Source: Chlamydiales bacterium
Lineage (GTDB): Bacteria > Chlamydiota > Chlamydiia > Chlamydiales > FEN-1388
Direction of reading: 5' to 3'
DNA: 15,600 bases
Assembly: GCA_021372185.1 (NCBI GenBank)
Contig: JAJFUY010000107.1
Coordinates: 1-15,600 of the forward strand
The translations under genes were made by a program, and so were the position numbers. Under the pieces are notes generated by a model. It saw only the letters and a program-made list of their open reading frames with translations. It was not told the origin of the DNA and did no database searches. Of this stretch, positions 14,429 through 15,600 are shown one piece after another (the stretch's first letter is position 1; every line of letters starts with the position of its first letter).

Positions 14429-15600
14429 CTAAAGCTTGGTAGGGTTATGTAGAGCCTTGTAAATGATTTCATCCATAATTGTGTTTACATGGTCGATATG
14501 GATGTTAAATACGTTTGTACTTGCAACAGGTTTGGTAGATGGAGCTGTAGCAAGCATCGGAAGATTGGTATTAGATATATCTACATCAACTGTGGCCGAT
14601 AGCCCAAGTCTTACAGGAAAGTTTTTTAGGGTTTCTGGGTCTAAGCTAATTCTTACAGGCAGGCGCTGTACAATCTTAATCCAGTTCCCTGTAGCGTTCT
14701 GAGGGGGTATTATCGAAAATACGCTACCTGTTCCAGACGCTATTCCAATAACTTTTCCAGTGTAGGGCACTTTTGAGCCGTAAATGTCTAAGATAACCGT
14801 TGCTGGTTGGCCTATTCTCATATAGGTAAGCTGTGTCTCTTTAAAGTTGGCATCTACCCACACATAATTAGTAGGAATGATAGCCATCATGTTGCGAGTT
14901 GGGGTTATCCACTGGCCAACATCAATAGCTCTTTGAGCAATATAGCCGGTAGTTGGAGCAAATATTGAGCAGTGGGCCAAATTATAGTAGGCTGTACGAA
15001 TGGCGCCCTTTTGTTCTTCGATTATGGGGTGTTCTTCTATTGGAGAGCTCCCAACGGCCGCTTTTGCTACTTCTAATTGGGCCTTTGCCAACTGAAGGGC
15101 TACTTTGGCTGTACGAAATGCATCGCGTGAATGTATAAAATTCTCTTTAGACACGGCGCCTGTACCTTTAAGGGCCAGTCGGTTTTTATAATCGTAGCGT
15201 GTTCTTATCACTTCAATTTTTGCAGATTGGACTGTTGCCTTTGCCACATCTACATTTTCATAGAGCTGCTGTACTTGGAGTACCTGGGCTGCAAGTTTTG
15301 CTAATTCTTGCTCATATATTGTCTTAAATTCTGTAGGATCAAGTTGCGCAATAAGTTGGCCTTGCATAACTAAATCGGTGTCATCAGCATAAAAGGCAAT
15401 AACAGAACCAGAAATACTAGAATTTACGTTAATCAAATTACCATTGGCATAGGCATCATCAGTTGTTTCATGAAATTGAAAATATAAAAGCCAAGCTGCA
15501 ATGCAGCACGCTGTAATTACAACAAGAATTCCAGAAACTAACCAAAGTAATTTGGTCCGAGAATGATTTGGCGGCACGTCAGTTATCGGGTCTTGAAGGG
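14429..15600 (-). CDS. emrA: EmrA-type HlyD-family membrane fusion protein (N-terminus probably cut by window edge)
   Basis: Periplasmic adaptor of the EmrAB efflux pump. A GTG at 15577 is available, but it has no Shine-Dalgarno and the frame stays open to the edge (residues LQDPITD just before), so the true start is probably outside the window. Counting from the GTG there are 382 residues. A membrane helix (about 9-33, LLWLVSGILVVITACCIAAW) anchors it. ETTDDAYANG (37-46), then the first half of the biotinyl-lipoyl domain with NSSISGSVIAFY, a long alpha-helical hairpin (about 80-175), the second lipoyl half (IFAPTTGYIAQRAIDVGQWI), and a beta-barrel region with VWVDANFKETQLTYMRIGQ, the EmrA signature. 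It ends 8 bases before emrB. Confidence 0.93.
   Translation of the reverse strand, partial: LQDPITDVPPNHSRTKLLWLVSGILVVITACCIAAWLLYFQFHETTDDAYANGNLINVNSSISGSVIAFYADDTDLVMQGQLIAQLDPTEFKTIYEQELAKLAAQVLQVQQLYENVDVAKATVQSAKIEVIRTRYDYKNRLALKGTGAVSKENFIHSRDAFRTAKVALQLAKAQLEVAKAAVGSSPIEEHPIIEEQKGAIRTAYYNLAHCSIFAPTTGYIAQRAIDVGQWITPTRNMMAIIPTNYVWVDANFKETQLTYMRIGQPATVILDIYGSKVPYTGKVIGIASGTGSVFSIIPPQNATGNWIKIVQRLPVRISLDPETLKNFPVRLGLSATVDVDISNTNLPMLATAPSTKPVASTNVFNIHIDHVNTIMDEIIYKALHNPTKL

Overview
The window looks like a chromosomal segment of a Gram-negative, lipid A-making bacterium, most likely a member of the Chlamydiota (an environmental or Parachlamydia-like lineage rather than Chlamydia itself). 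Two things point there. The gene order hisS-aspS-mip-(methyltransferase)-trxA and the order lpxC-fabZ-lpxA-fmt both match chlamydial synteny as I recall it. The FKBP protein also reads like chlamydial Mip along most of its length. No database search was possible, so the phylum call is inference. Base composition is moderately AT-rich and looks even across the window, and I see no phage, integrase, transposase, tRNA, rRNA or CRISPR.

Left part (1-6663). A secreted chymotrypsin-like serine protease, cut by the left edge, is transcribed leftward. It is divergent from an unknown single-pass membrane protein (957-1658). Then come histidyl- and aspartyl-tRNA synthetases (11-nt overlap) and a periplasmic Mip/FKBP protein with an acidic tail and a substituted active site. 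A 337-bp composite inverted repeat (5757-6093) separates mip from a small membrane-anchored SAM methyltransferase gene.

Middle part (6664-11332). Thioredoxin runs leftward and ends at a clear hairpin. Divergent from it, behind a good sigma-70-like promoter, is a tight five-gene run: the tRNA uridine hydroxylase trhO, then lpxC, fabZ and lpxA (first steps of lipid A synthesis plus the fatty-acid dehydratase sharing their substrate pool), then fmt (initiator Met-tRNA formylation). lpxC starts with GTG and fmt with TTG.

Right part (11331-15600). The whole convergent gap after fmt is a second, larger inverted repeat (about 425 bp) unrelated in sequence to the first. Beyond it, on the minus strand, lies an apparent operon: an EmrA-type membrane fusion protein (cut by the right edge), an EmrB-type 14-TM efflux pump, and an unusual SGNH/GDSL-like protein that keeps the Ser and GxND blocks, has Glu where the catalytic His should be, and carries a long hydrophobic insertion.

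Most of the window is conserved housekeeping. The best candidates for something undescribed are the two long palindromic elements and the SGNH-like protein.
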